DNA of 64,000 nt, taken from assembly GCA_028023455.1 (NCBI GenBank), contig JAQFVV010012423.1, forward strand, positions 2,187,273-2,251,272. The letters run 5' to 3'. A program made the position numbers and the translations under genes. This document shows positions 47,194-59,407 of the stretch, piece by piece. Positions within the stretch are counted from its first letter, which is position 1. Every line of letters starts with the position of its first letter. The stretch is from Epiperipatus broadwayi. Its lineage: Eukaryota; Onychophora; Udeonychophora; Euonychophora; Peripatidae. Below the pieces are notes generated by a model. The model saw nothing but the letters and a program-made list of their open reading frames with translations, did no database searches and was not told where the DNA came from.

Positions 47194-47445
47194 ATATCAT
47201 GTATCTGAACTTGGTTCAGTCCCATGTTATTTAACTTAGCTAGATTGGAAGACATATGGATGTCTGAAAATTTCAGATTTTCTACTTAATAGTTATCCAT
47301 TAGATAAAGTGTTGGGCTTGTCATGGTATTTTTGATCTAATGCTTGAATATCCTAGCACCTCACTGAGGAAGCCAGTAGCAGAAACTGGTCTGGGGTTGG
47401 GGATATTCTGCAAAGCTTATCTGCGAGCTCTATATAAAACATAAG
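47194..47445 (+). repeat. R1 dimer, second part
   Basis: Continues the unit split by solo LTR A, from the ATAT duplication through CTGAACTTGGTTCAGTCCCA, GACATATGGATGTCTGAAAA, hammerhead C2 and GAGCTCTATATAAAACAT, where similarity to other units ends. Confidence 0.88.
47346..47408 (+). ncRNA. Type I hammerhead ribozyme motif, family R1 (copy C2, best preserved)
   Basis: Outer stem I GAATATCC (47346-47353) pairs perfectly with GGATATTC (47401-47408). Inner stem I CACCTCA (47357-47363) pairs with TGGGGTTG (47392-47399), with one G-U and one bulge. Core CTGAGGA is 47364-47370 and GAAA is 47382-47385. Stem II AGC-CAGTA-GCA is short. Stem III ACTGGT closes with a two-base loop. C17 is 47391, with predicted cleavage just after it. 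Every invariant core base is present. The short stem II and minimal stem III are typical of Penelope- or retrozyme-type hammerheads, which may act as dimers; a tandem dimer is what is seen here. Confidence 0.75.
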
Positions 47446-49684
47446 ATAAAATACTGTTTGTACATTGATATCATCATAGATCAAATACCTGCTACATGAA
47501 AGAATAATTTGGATATTTGAAAAATATCAAAATTAATAAAATGTGCTTCGAATTCAATAGCTTTTAGTGGTATTTCTACCTTTTCTGGAATAACAAAATA
47601 TTGCTTGTGGTTTAAGAAATAGACATTAGAACTATAGTAATATTTTGGAAATGTCATATCTGATGACAATTGATCAGGCCATTTGCTAATATATATTATT
47701 ATATATAATTGTATAGGATATAAATGATGGTATAATTTAGATTAAATACAGATTTATTTTACATGTCTAAAGTATAAGAGAGTTATCTTTTTCTAAATTC
47801 ATATTTATATTTATTTCATAACTTAGTAATTATTATTTTAATTTAAAAAAAGATTTATCTCCTCTTCTTCATTTATAAATTAATGTCAAGTATTTATTTT
47901 AATTTTTTTCTCTTAGAAGATGCACGAAATTGTAGATTTAGCATTAGTATAGATTGATTTCCATTAACTATTTTTTATGAAGATTAAGAATGTCCTAGAC
48001 TCTCTTATAATTTGTAAAGTGCAAATGTATTATACCATGTTTATGTTACATAAATATACATTGTTGTCTTAGCATTTTATAGGTGACTTTCAATGTACAA
48101 TCATATATTTAATTTAAAAGAATTAATGTCAATTGAAAACCTATTGCATAAAGCATAATCAGATCACCTGCATATATTTTAAATGTTTATTTGTCATATA
48201 TATATATATATGATTTTAATTTATATCCATTTTTTAATAAAATTTGATTTAATTTAAAACAAATAAACTTGTTTGGTTATCATTTAATTTTACATTTCAA
48301 ACTTATTAGATAATGTTACTTGAATAATATGCAATTCATGAATGGATTTTAATACTATACTATATAATTTCATTAGAATCAATTACAAAGTAGTTCAAAA
48401 GTCCATCCACAGAATGGGTAAGAGAGTATAATTACATATCACTTTCTTTGTATTGAATTTAATTTTTATTATCTGACCAGGTATAATTTTTTATATATCA
48501 ATCAATTAATTGATTTGACATTCTTAAATATTTAATAAGTAATTAAAAGTTAATTGTAATTATTTTGTTAGTAACAAGTAAGAGTTGTAATATGTATTTT
48601 ATTAAGCACAAATAAATATATGTAAATAATTACAAAAGATGATTGATAAAAATACAAATATGATAATTATTGAAGATGAGTAAAGGTAATTGCAATTAAA
48701 TGTCCATACTTTTTATTTTAAATCCTTATGGATTAAAGTGAATATTATATTAAGTCAGTATGCAGCCATAAAGATCATAATTTTATTCATTTATAGAACT
48801 GGTAATAGTAATATATTTTCATCTGTTACAAATTAGAGTGATTTTCTTTAAATGCAGTATTTTAAATTTTATTGATATGAATTGTAAACTCAGTTTAAAT
48901 ATTAAATTGTAATATTAATATTTTATTATAATAAATACTAATAAGCTTTCATATATTTTAATAATTATAGTCTAAGGTTTTAACAACATAGCTTTATTAA
49001 ACTGAAGATTAATTGGATATGATTTGTCAATTGTGTTTGAATAAGCATAAAATAGGAATCTGTCACTTATTTTATATATGATGTGATTGGATATTATAAA
49101 TTTTAATATTTTCTAATAAGATAATTTTATTTTATAGCATTTTAAGTTGGTGAAAGTGGAAAGATAGGTTAGGTTAATTGATTTTGTATTATCATTAATT
49201 ATTTGATCTTATTATAATTGACTTAGTAGAATAGCATAACTGAGTTAGCAGTACTTTTATTTTATTTAGTTGTAATTGGAAATCAATTATTAAGTTAGCT
49301 ATTTATTTATATATCATTGATATTTTAAATTTGTAGGCAGATTATAATTTTATTTCATCCATCCATAAATTATTTCCTTCAAATATAAAAATAAATAACA
49401 TTTAATTTTAGTATAAGTTTGTATTATTTTAAACAGTGTTTTGACTCATAAGGAATATTATTTATCTATCTAATTCTTGGCCATTATTTTTATTATATTA
49501 TAAGCAGATTATATAATAGGCATAGATTATTTATAAGTTAATAATATTTGGTTTTATTGCTTTATCTTTAATCTATTGCAAATAACACTCACATTTAAGA
49601 GTAGTTTGAAATAATGATTTTTCTTGTTTTCTATTCGTTCTAAAAGCTATTTGAATTCATGAGGCTATAACAAGGATTGTTATT
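47446..49684. other. AT-rich non-coding stretch
   Basis: No gene or clear repeat recognised apart from a short (AT)n at 48197-48211. Confidence 0.5.
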
Positions 49685-50146
49685 ATTGTTCTATTGAATA
49701 AAGTGTTAGATTGTTATTCACTTTTGTTTAGTTTATTAACTTCATTCTGTTACAAATGATACAACAATTCACAGGCATTCTTCCTTGGTTTATATTTTTA
49801 TTCTGCTACAAATGATGATCAATAATTAGGCTATGACTCAGACTACAGTATGACCCATAATTTTATACTGTTATAAATGACATTCAACTTCAGAGTATAT
49901 TTATATTCAGTTGCAAATTGTGACCAATGATTGGGCTTTATTTTCATTCAGATTATATTCAAGTTTTCATTTACCATGGTTATTATAGTTGTTTAGTATT
50001 ATTAACTCCCAAATCTGTGAGGCAGTAAAAGAAGTGCATACCCTCATTTTTATTTTGTTACAAATAGTGCCACATTTCTGGGGCATCATTAAACAAGGAC
50101 CATTCTTTTGAGGCCCATATTTTTATTCTGTTACAATATAAATATA
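49685..50146. repeat. Degenerate ~70-bp minisatellite
   Basis: TATTTTTATTCTGTTACAAA and close variants recur near 49740, 49808, 49866, 49908, 50050 and 50125, often followed by ATGATxxCCAAT and GGGGC-like strings. Spacings cluster around 60-75 bp or twice that. It is an old tandem repeat, ended on the right by solo LTR B. Confidence 0.55.
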
Positions 50147-50149
50147 TAT

Positions 50150-52318
50150 TGTAATGGGCACATATGCCGTTACATTATTTTTTTTTTTATTATTAAACAT
50201 GAAAAAATAAAAGTTTGAAAATAAAAACTTCTTTTTTAAGAATTAAAAATTGAAAATTAAAAAATCATCTAAACTCTAATATATATAAAATCGCACAGAT
50301 GAGAAATTAAAAAAAAGAAACTTTATTAAAAAAAAAGAAAAAGTTTTAAAACTAAATATTCAAGAAAAAAACTTAAAAAGATTTAGAGATAAAAATATAT
50401 CTTTAAGTTTGGAAAACACATTAATTAATCATAAAATGGAAATGATTGTTTTAATTAGTTAAATGTAAACTAGCCCTTGGGCATTTAAAATGTATAAGAA
50501 AAGGTCAGATAGGAGAGAAAAACAATGGGATCAGAATGGCCAATAAAAGAAATCACTCATGGAATCAGACCTCAGCAAAAAGACCATCACCATTGTCGTG
50601 ATGTAATGTCCACTGGATCTGAAAGTCTACTATAAAAAGTGAGGGAAGAAAGAGCTGGGGGAGAGGTATGACAGCAGTGGTGATATGTGTTAGTGTGGAG
50701 TTGAAGGAGAAAGGATTGAAAAGATGCACTCTTCAATCCCTTCATTTCTGCTAAAAGGGAAAGAGAAATGACCAATCATTTCTACATTGAGGACCAGCTA
50801 AAGTAAAAGACCTCCAGATGAATCAATAAAATGGCCAACAGCATACCGGTCTCCCCAGGACTCTGGAACCCAAATGTCAATGGTTTAAAGATGAACTTTT
50901 CTAAACATAAGAAATATATAATTAATGAACATTTCTAAACAAAAAGAACTCTAAATGATAAACTTTTCAATATTCTAAATAGAAGAATTTCCTATTTGAC
51001 TAAATTAGTTATAATTTTATTTGATGTATTTTTTTTGTAAAATCATTTCCATTTATTTATTTATTTATTTTTGTTCTTTAAGTTTTTATTATGATTTTTG
51101 TTTTTCATTAAACTAAATTATATAAATGTTAAATTTAAGTCAGGCATGAATGGCTATATAGATTTGTGAAGTTTTATTAGGGGAGGGTAATCTTAGGTTA
51201 TTCATTTCGTAATTGAATTGGGTCAATGGATTGGATATATTTGTGTAATTAGTAGATGTAGTACGAGGTTCGCTATGGGCAGAATCACTAGTATATGCCG
51301 CACACTCCCATTTTGCCTATGGAAGGGATAATAAGATGGAGAATGCTGTCCCTTCCTATGGAGTTTTTTTTATTGCTCTTCTCGTCAGATAGATGTAGTA
51401 TTCCTATCTGGACGAGAATCAATTTCTTCTCTTAACCTATATTTGTGCTGTCGTATTCGTATTACATTGAATACATCAATATATCAGATGTATTGACATT
51501 GGTTTAGCTGCAAACTTTTGGCCTAAGGTTAAATAAGGGATAACATTTTTTTTTTCAAATGCAATCTAAGTAGTCTATTTATACTCGACACTCTAAATGC
51601 ATTAAATTTAAGTTGGGTATAGATGCTTGCATGGATTCATTATCAGTTAATTATGTTTTTGGTTTTCATATTTGATCAAAATATATAGACATTCGGTAAA
51701 TAATGATACCTTATGGTGAGTATCTAAAATGTATTTATTTGGATGTCTTTTAAGTTATTGGTGTCAATGCAGCATCTTATGATGAATGCCATTGGGTTTC
51801 TTATAAATTTCCCTCTGCAATTCCATCAATGACTTTATATTTTGATCGTTTATGTTTATTTTGAAATGTTTTTAACCGTGTAATCTATGTAACCGATCTA
51901 TACTCAACATTATAAAACAAACTTTTATAAATCCATCTGTGCGAACTTATAAAAATTAAAATGTAAATTAAAATCTAAAATCAAAGTTAAAAATGTAAGT
52001 TCAATTTTAAAATGTAAAACTGATACTAAAATAATTTTAAATCTTATATATGTTTAAATAAATGTTTGTGTGTTATTTCTGGCAGTGGTTTCCTTTATTT
52101 TGAAAATGTTTTAGGATAAGAATTATTTTATTATCTCTGCTGTTCCACTGAGCTAGTGACATTGGGCTAATGGTCGGAATCAAAATATATAAAATAACAA
52201 ATTTTTTTTTTCTTCAAACTTATGTATTTGCCTACTATATAAATTTTCTAGGTTCAAATGCCTAGATGGCGCCCTTGTAATGTAGATATGTTAAGACTTT
52301 TTCACTCCGATCGTTATA
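50150..52318 (+). mobile_element. Solo LTR B (2,169 bp)
   Basis: Begins TGTAATGGG and ends GATCGTTATA, flanked by ATAT (50146-50149 and 52319-52322). TATA box at 50631. It shares the 3' block (TTTCTGGCAGTGG, CTGAGCTAGTGAC, CTAGATGGCGCCC) with A and C. Module Y (about 51128-51595) precedes module X (about 51603-51930), the reverse of the order in solo LTR A. No protein is conserved. Confidence 0.88.
50631..50638 (+). promoter_or_regulatory. TATA box of solo LTR B
   Basis: TATAAAAA, then GTGAGGGAAG, 481 bp from the LTR start, matching the positions in A and C. Confidence 0.6.
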
Positions 52319-52381
52319 ATATATATATATAAATAAAACAAGTTATAAATTTCATAACTTGCTTTTAAGCTTGCATTTTAT

Positions 52382-52556
52382 TATCACTAGATGGAGTTTA
52401 CCACTAGCTCTAAACAAGCTTTGTTATTATAAGTGCTGAAGGAGATAGAACTCAAAATCTCTATCATTATTTCTACTTCCAAACCAGCTGGTTTCGAGCT
52501 TATAGCACTTATAAAAACAAAGCTTGTTTTGAGCTATTGGTAAGCTTTATCTAGTG
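52382..52556. repeat. Inverted repeat between solo LTRs B and C
   Basis: TATCACTAGATGGAG...TATAAGTGCT (52382-52437) is repeated inverted at 52503-52556, around a 65-bp centre that holds a further CAGCTGG palindrome. It contains AGCTCTAAACAAGCTTTG, related to 43710-43736. It is a short fold-back element into which, or next to which, solo LTR C inserted. Confidence 0.75.
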
Positions 52557-53028
52557 ATCATATATATTGTAACGGGATATATATATATATGCATTACATT
52601 TAAATTCTAACACGTAATGTTTTGCAAATATCTAATACTGAATTAAAAACACAAATGTTCAAAATGCACAAATAAAGAATAATTAATTTATTAATGTTTG
52701 ATTTAAATATTAAAATAAGCTTTAAAAAAATTATAGAATCGAAACAAAGATTCTAATCTTTAAATAAAGTATAAAATAAAAACCTTTTTAATAATAGCAA
52801 AGATTTTTTTAATTTTTAAATATAAAAATTACAAATAGACCCTTAAGGCAAAATGACAATTTAAAAATGATTACGAAATAGATAAGAGTTCCTGCCCAGA
52901 GATAGAGACACAGACTTCAGTGGAAAACCCAAAATCTTACCTTGGACACAAACCCAATAAACCAATAAAATACAGACATGAAGTATGTTTGATGAATCCT
53001 GCATTCTAGAGATAAGGTGCCTGAGAAC

Positions 53029-53036
53029 TATAAAAG
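53029..53036 (+). promoter_or_regulatory. TATA box of solo LTR C
   Basis: TATAAAAG, 461 bp from the LTR start, in the position shared with A and B. Confidence 0.6.
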
Positions 53037-53226
53037 GAAAATCCAAAACAATAATTAGTTAGTTAGAGAGAGAATCAGAAAATTAAAGTTTTGATTTCAT
53101 TCGTATTTGCTAAAAGTAAAAATAAAAATTTTAAAAGTTATTGCAGTCACCAAAAATGTAATCAGCTTCATCGTGCTTCCTTCGGTGTGGCCGGCTGAAG
53201 GTAGCTTTCCTATTCATGGATCCCAG

Positions 53227-53253
53227 GATCGAACCACTGGTGCCATATGTAGA
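53227..53253 (-). promoter_or_regulatory. Second PBS-like site, possible nested LTR boundary
   Basis: On the minus strand, ATTTCTACA, a typical LTR end, is followed by TA and then TGGCACCAGTGGTTCGATCC, which fits a primer-binding site starting with TGG. This suggests a fragment of a different LTR retrotransposon, in reverse orientation, within solo LTR C. The same string contains an exact B box (GGTTCGATCC), so a tRNA-like origin is the alternative. Confidence 0.4.
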
Positions 53254-54742
53254 AATATTTGTCAAGCTTCATAAATCGTCATCATCCATAAGAAACAGGC
53301 CCTTGCATAAATTAGATCTTCGTCGTGAAGGAATAAGCACAGGAGAAAGGAAGATATAAATTTCTGAATGATAAAATTAAATATAAACTCTTTTAAACTT
53401 AAAACTTCGAACTCTATTTGTCTTTAAAATGAACTATAGCCTTTCTCTCTGAGCAAACCTGAACTTTATCTTTCTATAAACTTTGCAATTTTAAACTCTT
53501 ATTTAAAGTCTTAAACGTAATCTCTTAAAAAAAATGTATTGTATTTTTTTATATTTTTATTCATGCTTAATATCTGTTTGTAATAGGGTAAGGGTTTGCG
53601 ATTGCAAACTTAAATTTAAAGAGAGAAAACACATCGTTATTTGTGCATTATTAAATTTTAAAATAGGTTAAAAATAGTATTTCTGGAAAGAAAATAAGTT
53701 AAATATAATGTCATTTTAAAATGATTTTAAAATTGTAAACTAAATATTTTATTTTTATTAAATTAATAAAATGATTTAAATGTTAGTTGAGTACAGATGG
53801 CTGCTAGACTAGTTTAAATATATGTTAGTTTAAAGTGGTTTTGATTTTGGACTATTTGTTTCGTAGTTGTATCGGTGCTGGTGGAGAGATATATAGACGT
53901 TTATATCAATGTAATGTGAAGTGTGTTAGCACCTAGGGCAACGAGTCCAACTGAATGCATGACCCCAAAGAGAGGTAGTCATATCGTTGAAATGGACGCA
54001 GACATATTTCCTGTGCCATCGACCCATTCCAGTTCTAAGATTGAGAAGATTAGTCAGCAAGATAAGACCGCCCTCATACATATGCAGCATTTTTCTGTTT
54101 ATATTACATGCATGATTCCTTCGCCAGATAGAAGCACATTCCTATACTGATTGAAACTCTTTTTTTTTCTAATAATATCACACTGTTCAGATGCACATTC
54201 CTGTCAGCGTGATTCTATGCTAGCATGTTCATATTGCATTGGTTGCTGATATATATCTGGAGGCGAGCATTGGTGTGGCTGCAGACTTTTGGCCCAGAAT
54301 CAAATGTTTGAAAGTCTTTTAGGTGCGTGGTCTGAGTAGCTCATCTATACTCAACATTTCTAAAATTAAAAATAAAAGTTAAAAACAAATAAAATAATAA
54401 CTAATGAAACAGAATAAAACAACTTTCTTCTTTCATTATAAAAATTATTATTTTTTAAATGTTTGTGCGTTATTGATTATATACATAAATAAAATCTTTT
54501 TTGTGTTATTAATACTGACAGTGATTGCTTTTATTATTACTTATTAAAAGAAATGTATTTAATAAATGTTTTTAAACCTCTGCTACTCTACGAGCTAGTG
54601 ACTTGGGCTGGCGGTCATGATCTTAACAGCGCGTATCTGCCTACTCTATAAATTTTCTAGGTCCAAATGGCCTAGTGGCGCCCTCGTGCGGCAGAAACGA
54701 TAACACTGGTAACTTCATCATCTTTCCCGACCGTTATAATAT

Positions 54743-56055
54743 ATATATTAGAATCTTTCAGAATAAATACTAATAAAATGCCAATTAAATAATCTAAATT
54801 AATTTATAATATACAATAACTAGATCTAAGTATTTCTCTTATATAATATATAGTAAATGTGTATTATTTGAACACTGCATAAGCTGGTTGACAGAGAAAA
54901 TTTAAAACACTAAAATTATATGATTGGTCTAAGTCCAAAAAGGATATATATCTTTTAGTATTAAAATTATATAATAAATAGAAACAAAAGATTGATTAAA
55001 AATGTGCATATTACAATGCTATTATGGTATTTTAAAATAAAAAGTATAATACTGATAGGCACACAATGCTTACAAACCTATGCTCATATATGATGGGCTT
55101 ACTTGCCAAGCAGATAATTCAGAAATCTTGAATTGTTTCAAAAGATTTAAAAATTCAAATCAAATTGACCTCAATACATAAAATGAATGAGAGGTAATTA
55201 AAACACTATACAGTAATAATGATTAAAATTAATATTTATTACATGAGGTAAAAAAGAGCATATGGGATATTTTCAAAAGAGAATAGTAGTTCTTTATTGA
55301 TGAAATAGAATACATTATCATTTATAATTTTTGTAATAAATAGCTCAAACACAGTTTTTGGTAATTAAATATTGTTAAATTAATATGAAGGTAGAGTAGT
55401 AGGCATTATAAAATAAATTATTTTATTGTAAAGTAAATAATTTCTTTATATTTTTTTTAGATAATTAATTATGTGCAAGTAGTTTTAAAAGTCTATTTTG
55501 TAAATAAAAATGTTATTACAGAATCTAAAAATAAAATAAAATATGAGTTATTAATTGAAGATTGATTAAAAAGCCAGATAGTCATTGTCTAACAAAAAAA
55601 TTAATACATTTTCAAAAAAACCATCAATTTCAGAAACAAGGAAGTTGTTGTGTAAAAAAAGATAACAAACAACACTAATCACTTGTAGTATGTTGAAGTT
55701 GCATTTGCAGTCAGTTAAGGATTAAGTTCAATAACTAGTCACTAATGACAACAGCTCCCAAATAGAGAGAGAGCTTAGGTTTTGGAAGTTATAAAATATT
55801 TAACTTTCTCAAAAAATTAGCAGGAGTCACAGAAAAAAAAAACATAAGCTTATATCAAATTTTTTTTGGAAAACAAACTAAGCCAGCTTTGTCAAGCCAT
55901 AGGTTATTATTATGAGTGTTATATTGCCACTATGAAGAATTTATTCAAGATTCATAAATATTATATTATTATTTGTAAAACCTTAATTAAGTTGCTATTG
56001 AGGTTTAAAAAACAATTCCTGATGGAACAATAGATATAGAGTGTTTGCCTGAAGG
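54743..56055. other. AT-rich non-coding stretch
   Basis: No gene or repeat recognised. Confidence 0.5.
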
Positions 56056-56115
56056 TTTATGATTAGCTCAGTTGGTTTGAGCATTGCTATAAAATTCAAT
56101 ATTCAAGAATGTAAA
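56056..56115 (+). repeat. tRNA-derived SINE head (relic)
   Basis: TTAGCTCAGTTGGTTTGAGCA is close to the D-arm and A box of many tRNAs (TAGCTCAGTTGGTTAGAGC). A degenerate B box, ATATTCAAGAATG, follows about 30 bases later. It does not fold as a complete tRNA gene. Confidence 0.5.
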
Positions 56116-56202
56116 AAAAATAAGTTTAACTTCTATGCTAATATTGTCACTGGTCTGGTCAGCAACAACCGAAGAAGCATGGAGAATAACACCACTCAAA
56201 CA

Positions 56203-56340
56203 TTATGTAATCTATTAACCTGTGTTTATTACTAATAGTTGTTTGTATTTGGAAAAGTTTAAGTAATGCTTAAAATTTTTTAGACATTCAACATTTAATG
56301 ATAGATGATGGAAACAGCCCAACATCTTATTACATCAAGT
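56203..56340 (+). repeat. Partial copy of the 13.6-kb inverted-repeat element
   Basis: ATTAACCTGTGTTTATTACT, GTATTTGGAAAAGTTTAA, TAGACATTCAACA and GGAAACAGCCCAACATCTTA follow the order of the right end and flank of the element at 13850-13985. Only this side is present. Confidence 0.6.
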
Positions 56341-59257
56341 GGATACAGAGTCTGAAATGTATTATAACTTGACTGCTATTTATCTTGCTAAATAAAATGA
56401 GTCCTAGAATTGATGACTAATCTATCAACATTCGATACTTTATTTCCAATAACCCTTATGCTATTATTAAAAAAAATATACCAATGTTGCATTGTCTAAA
56501 AAATGGAACATGTAAATTAGCTATTTACATATCTTGATCTTGTTTAAATGCTACATCTCCCTTTTGCAAATTATGAGGATTATGAATAAGACCAGAGCAG
56601 TTGAAAGCAAGTTCTGATAGTTAAATAGAAGTTTAGCTTTTCTGGTCTAAGCATTCAAAATGTTTATTTATACATTACAAATAACACAAAAAAAGTGATA
56701 AACCCTTGAAAATTACAAGAATAAAATTTTAGAAAAATTAAAATTCAGCAAAAAAAATAATTTGTGGGAAAAAATCTAACATATGAAAGAAGAAAAACCT
56801 ACAAATTAGAAAGTTTGACTTACAGAAAAAATTATTTAGTAATCTCAGAAATATATTTTTCAAAATTGAACTGTGCATGGTAAAAGAAAAGATGTAAAAA
56901 TACTAAAGATAATACCATACAATGATATTGAATAATAAATAATGGTTAAGAGCTGTATTTGAATTATATTTTAAAATCTTCCATAAATATATTTAACAAA
57001 GAATATTTCACAATACTAGCATTTAATTGATAATAGAAGAATTCGTTTGGAAATTTTTCATTACTAGTTTTTTCCCCTTTTATTTTCAAGATTTGATAAT
57101 ATTTTTATTCTCAATTGCATATGTTTTATATAACATATATTTTTTTGTATATAAGATATAAAACCCAGTACATTTTCATTTTAGCAAGATATCTCATAAA
57201 AGTCGTGTATATAATTAACAAGTAATTTTTATGCAATATGCGCATATAAATTTTGAGGAGATTGAAAGATAAAGGAATAAATGTAACCAGTGATATCTGC
57301 AAATAAATACACTATATAAAAGTCATTTACGTATTTGTAAATATGACTGTTAAATAACAGTAATTTGTTTATGGATATGTATATTGTATAAGAATGATTT
57401 ATATATTTGTGTAAGAATGCAGCAGATTTTGTATATACTTAAAATTTCTTTGTCATTTTCATAATTTGTTACTTCATTAAATTGTTATTTTAAAATTTAA
57501 AAACAGTATCAACATCAATTTTCTTTATTTGATTGTCAATTTAATTATTACATCGCATACTATCATGTGATTGTGGGCCAATTGATGTACAAAAAAAAAG
57601 TTCAAAGTGCTTCACAATTATGTAAAAACCATGAGTAACTTTGTAGATAAGAACCAATTGGATAGTTGACTTTAGAAGAACATGATAATATAGAAGCATT
57701 TCTTTTATCAAAACAAATAGAGCTGATTTACGTCAGCCAATATTATTTTTATGGTAAATCCAGATGAATAAGAGCAATTATTGTTAGGAAAGTAACAAAT
57801 TTATTTAGTATAGCTCATTGAGATAATACTTTGAATAATCAAACTATTCAAGTCAATGAGCGATTCTATAAAATAATCAAACTATGAAAATCAATAGATG
57901 GCTCTAACAATGACTCAGTTACTGTGTTAGATGAATTTACTTTTTATTGTTATGCATAAATAAAGAGATATCAGCATAGAGTGACTTCATTACTAGCTCG
58001 TACACAATGGCATACGAACAGTTTAATAAGTTGTGCTTCTGAATCTTTGTGATCAACTTCATGATCAGTATTGGATATTGGGATGTCATTATTTCCATTG
58101 GATTACTATATATATATAAGTGTGTGTGCGTACTAAAGAAAATAGAATGACTTCTTTGTCTGGGTGCTGTCAATATCATTATATTTTCCTAAATTATTAT
58201 ATAACCTGCAAGTATAAGAAAATGTACATTTTCTATCTCACATCTTACAAAGATAGACTATTGAATGTGTAACGTTAATAAGTGTCAACTATAAATTCCC
58301 ACCACATGTAAACAGAGCTTCAGTTTAATATACCCCATAAATCAATAACTTAAAGTAGAATCATTTATAATCATTTTATCCTTTTAAATAAATAACAATA
58401 AATTGAATGTGCAATGCTAATAAATATAGTATATTTAAAAAAATATAAAAATATGGAAATGACAGTTATTGTGTGAGTGATCAATATTATTGTGCTACAT
58501 TTAATTAGTATTTACGAGGAGGTTAAAAATAGGAATTAACTTGTGTTGTTTATTTATTAACTATAATAAATTAAAGTTTTTTTTTTAGGATTTCTAAATA
58601 AAGAGAGGTCATTAATATTGGCAGCATATGAAAAAGATAATCATAGTTATTTACAGTAATTTGAAAGTGGATACGTTTGTTAATATATGTACACACACAT
58701 TCATAGATATACAACCAACTAGAGAGATATTCAAATAAAAATAGTTTGTTTTCTTTTGTTGCGTAAAATCAATTTATAAAAGTATATGTAAACTTTAGTC
58801 TCATTAAATGTATCCCCACTTCTTCATTAGTTTACATTTAAGACGTTATTATAGAAATATTTATCTGCATCAGTAATATAATTATTCTTCCTCAGTGAAG
58901 CTATTATTCTTTGTGAAATATTTAAGAAATATTTTTTCTCTTAAAAAAAGTCAAAAATATTTTTATTTCATTATATTGTTCAACATATTGAAGTTTACTT
59001 TTCACTTAAAATTATGGAATAAGTGAACAAATACGATTGTGCACTTACTCCAAGTACAAGACTCACAAAAAGATTGTGCAATGCATGTGAAATATGAACA
59101 GCTGCACCTTTGATTTTTCTTTTTAAAAAAAAAAGAGCACTTAAAAGACAAAGGAAAGCCATAAAATAATGAAAATGAATTTGCACAAAAACTTTGACAA
59201 ATAATCAAATTCTATTTTTGGAACTAGAATTAAAAATCTTTTATAAGATTAGTACAT
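56341..59257. other. AT-rich non-coding stretch
   Basis: No gene or clear repeat recognised. Frames at 57937-58179, 58995-59186 and 59002-59208 (minus) are short and unlike any family I know. Confidence 0.5.
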
Positions 59258-59407
59258 TAAACCAGGCAAAACTCTCCATACAGTAGTGCCACTCAGTGCA
59301 AGCCAGAATAATCAATGGATGCCAGAAGGTTTGTGCATAAAATCCCTACTTAGTGCATACTCATGCACTGAATGGCACTACTGTATGGAGAGTTTTGCCT
59401 GTTTTAA
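59258..59407. mobile_element. 150-bp inverted-repeat element
   Basis: The ends are inverted repeats of about 43 bp (CAGGCAAAACTCTCCATACA, then GTAGTGCCA...TGCA, and the reverse complement at 59364-59402), with about 60 bp between. A relic at 62520-62620 shares CTCTCCATACAGTAGTGCCA and, further on, AATGGTGATCATGTGA, which also lies just outside this element (59435-59450). The mobile unit may therefore be larger than the inverted repeat. Confidence 0.75.

Larger units (their letters stand above)
52568..54738 (+). mobile_element. Solo LTR C (2,171 bp)
   Basis: Begins TGTAACGGG and ends GACCGTTATA, flanked by ATAT (52564-52567 and 54739-54742). TATA box at 53029. It shares the 3' block with solo LTR A in particular (AACAGCGCGTATCTGCCTAC then CTATAAATTTTCTAGGT). 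It has one Y-like module (about 53780-54355), no clear X, and a foreign-looking PBS-like segment near 53227. The 75-codon frame at 53923-54150 is not conserved in A or B. Confidence 0.87.
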
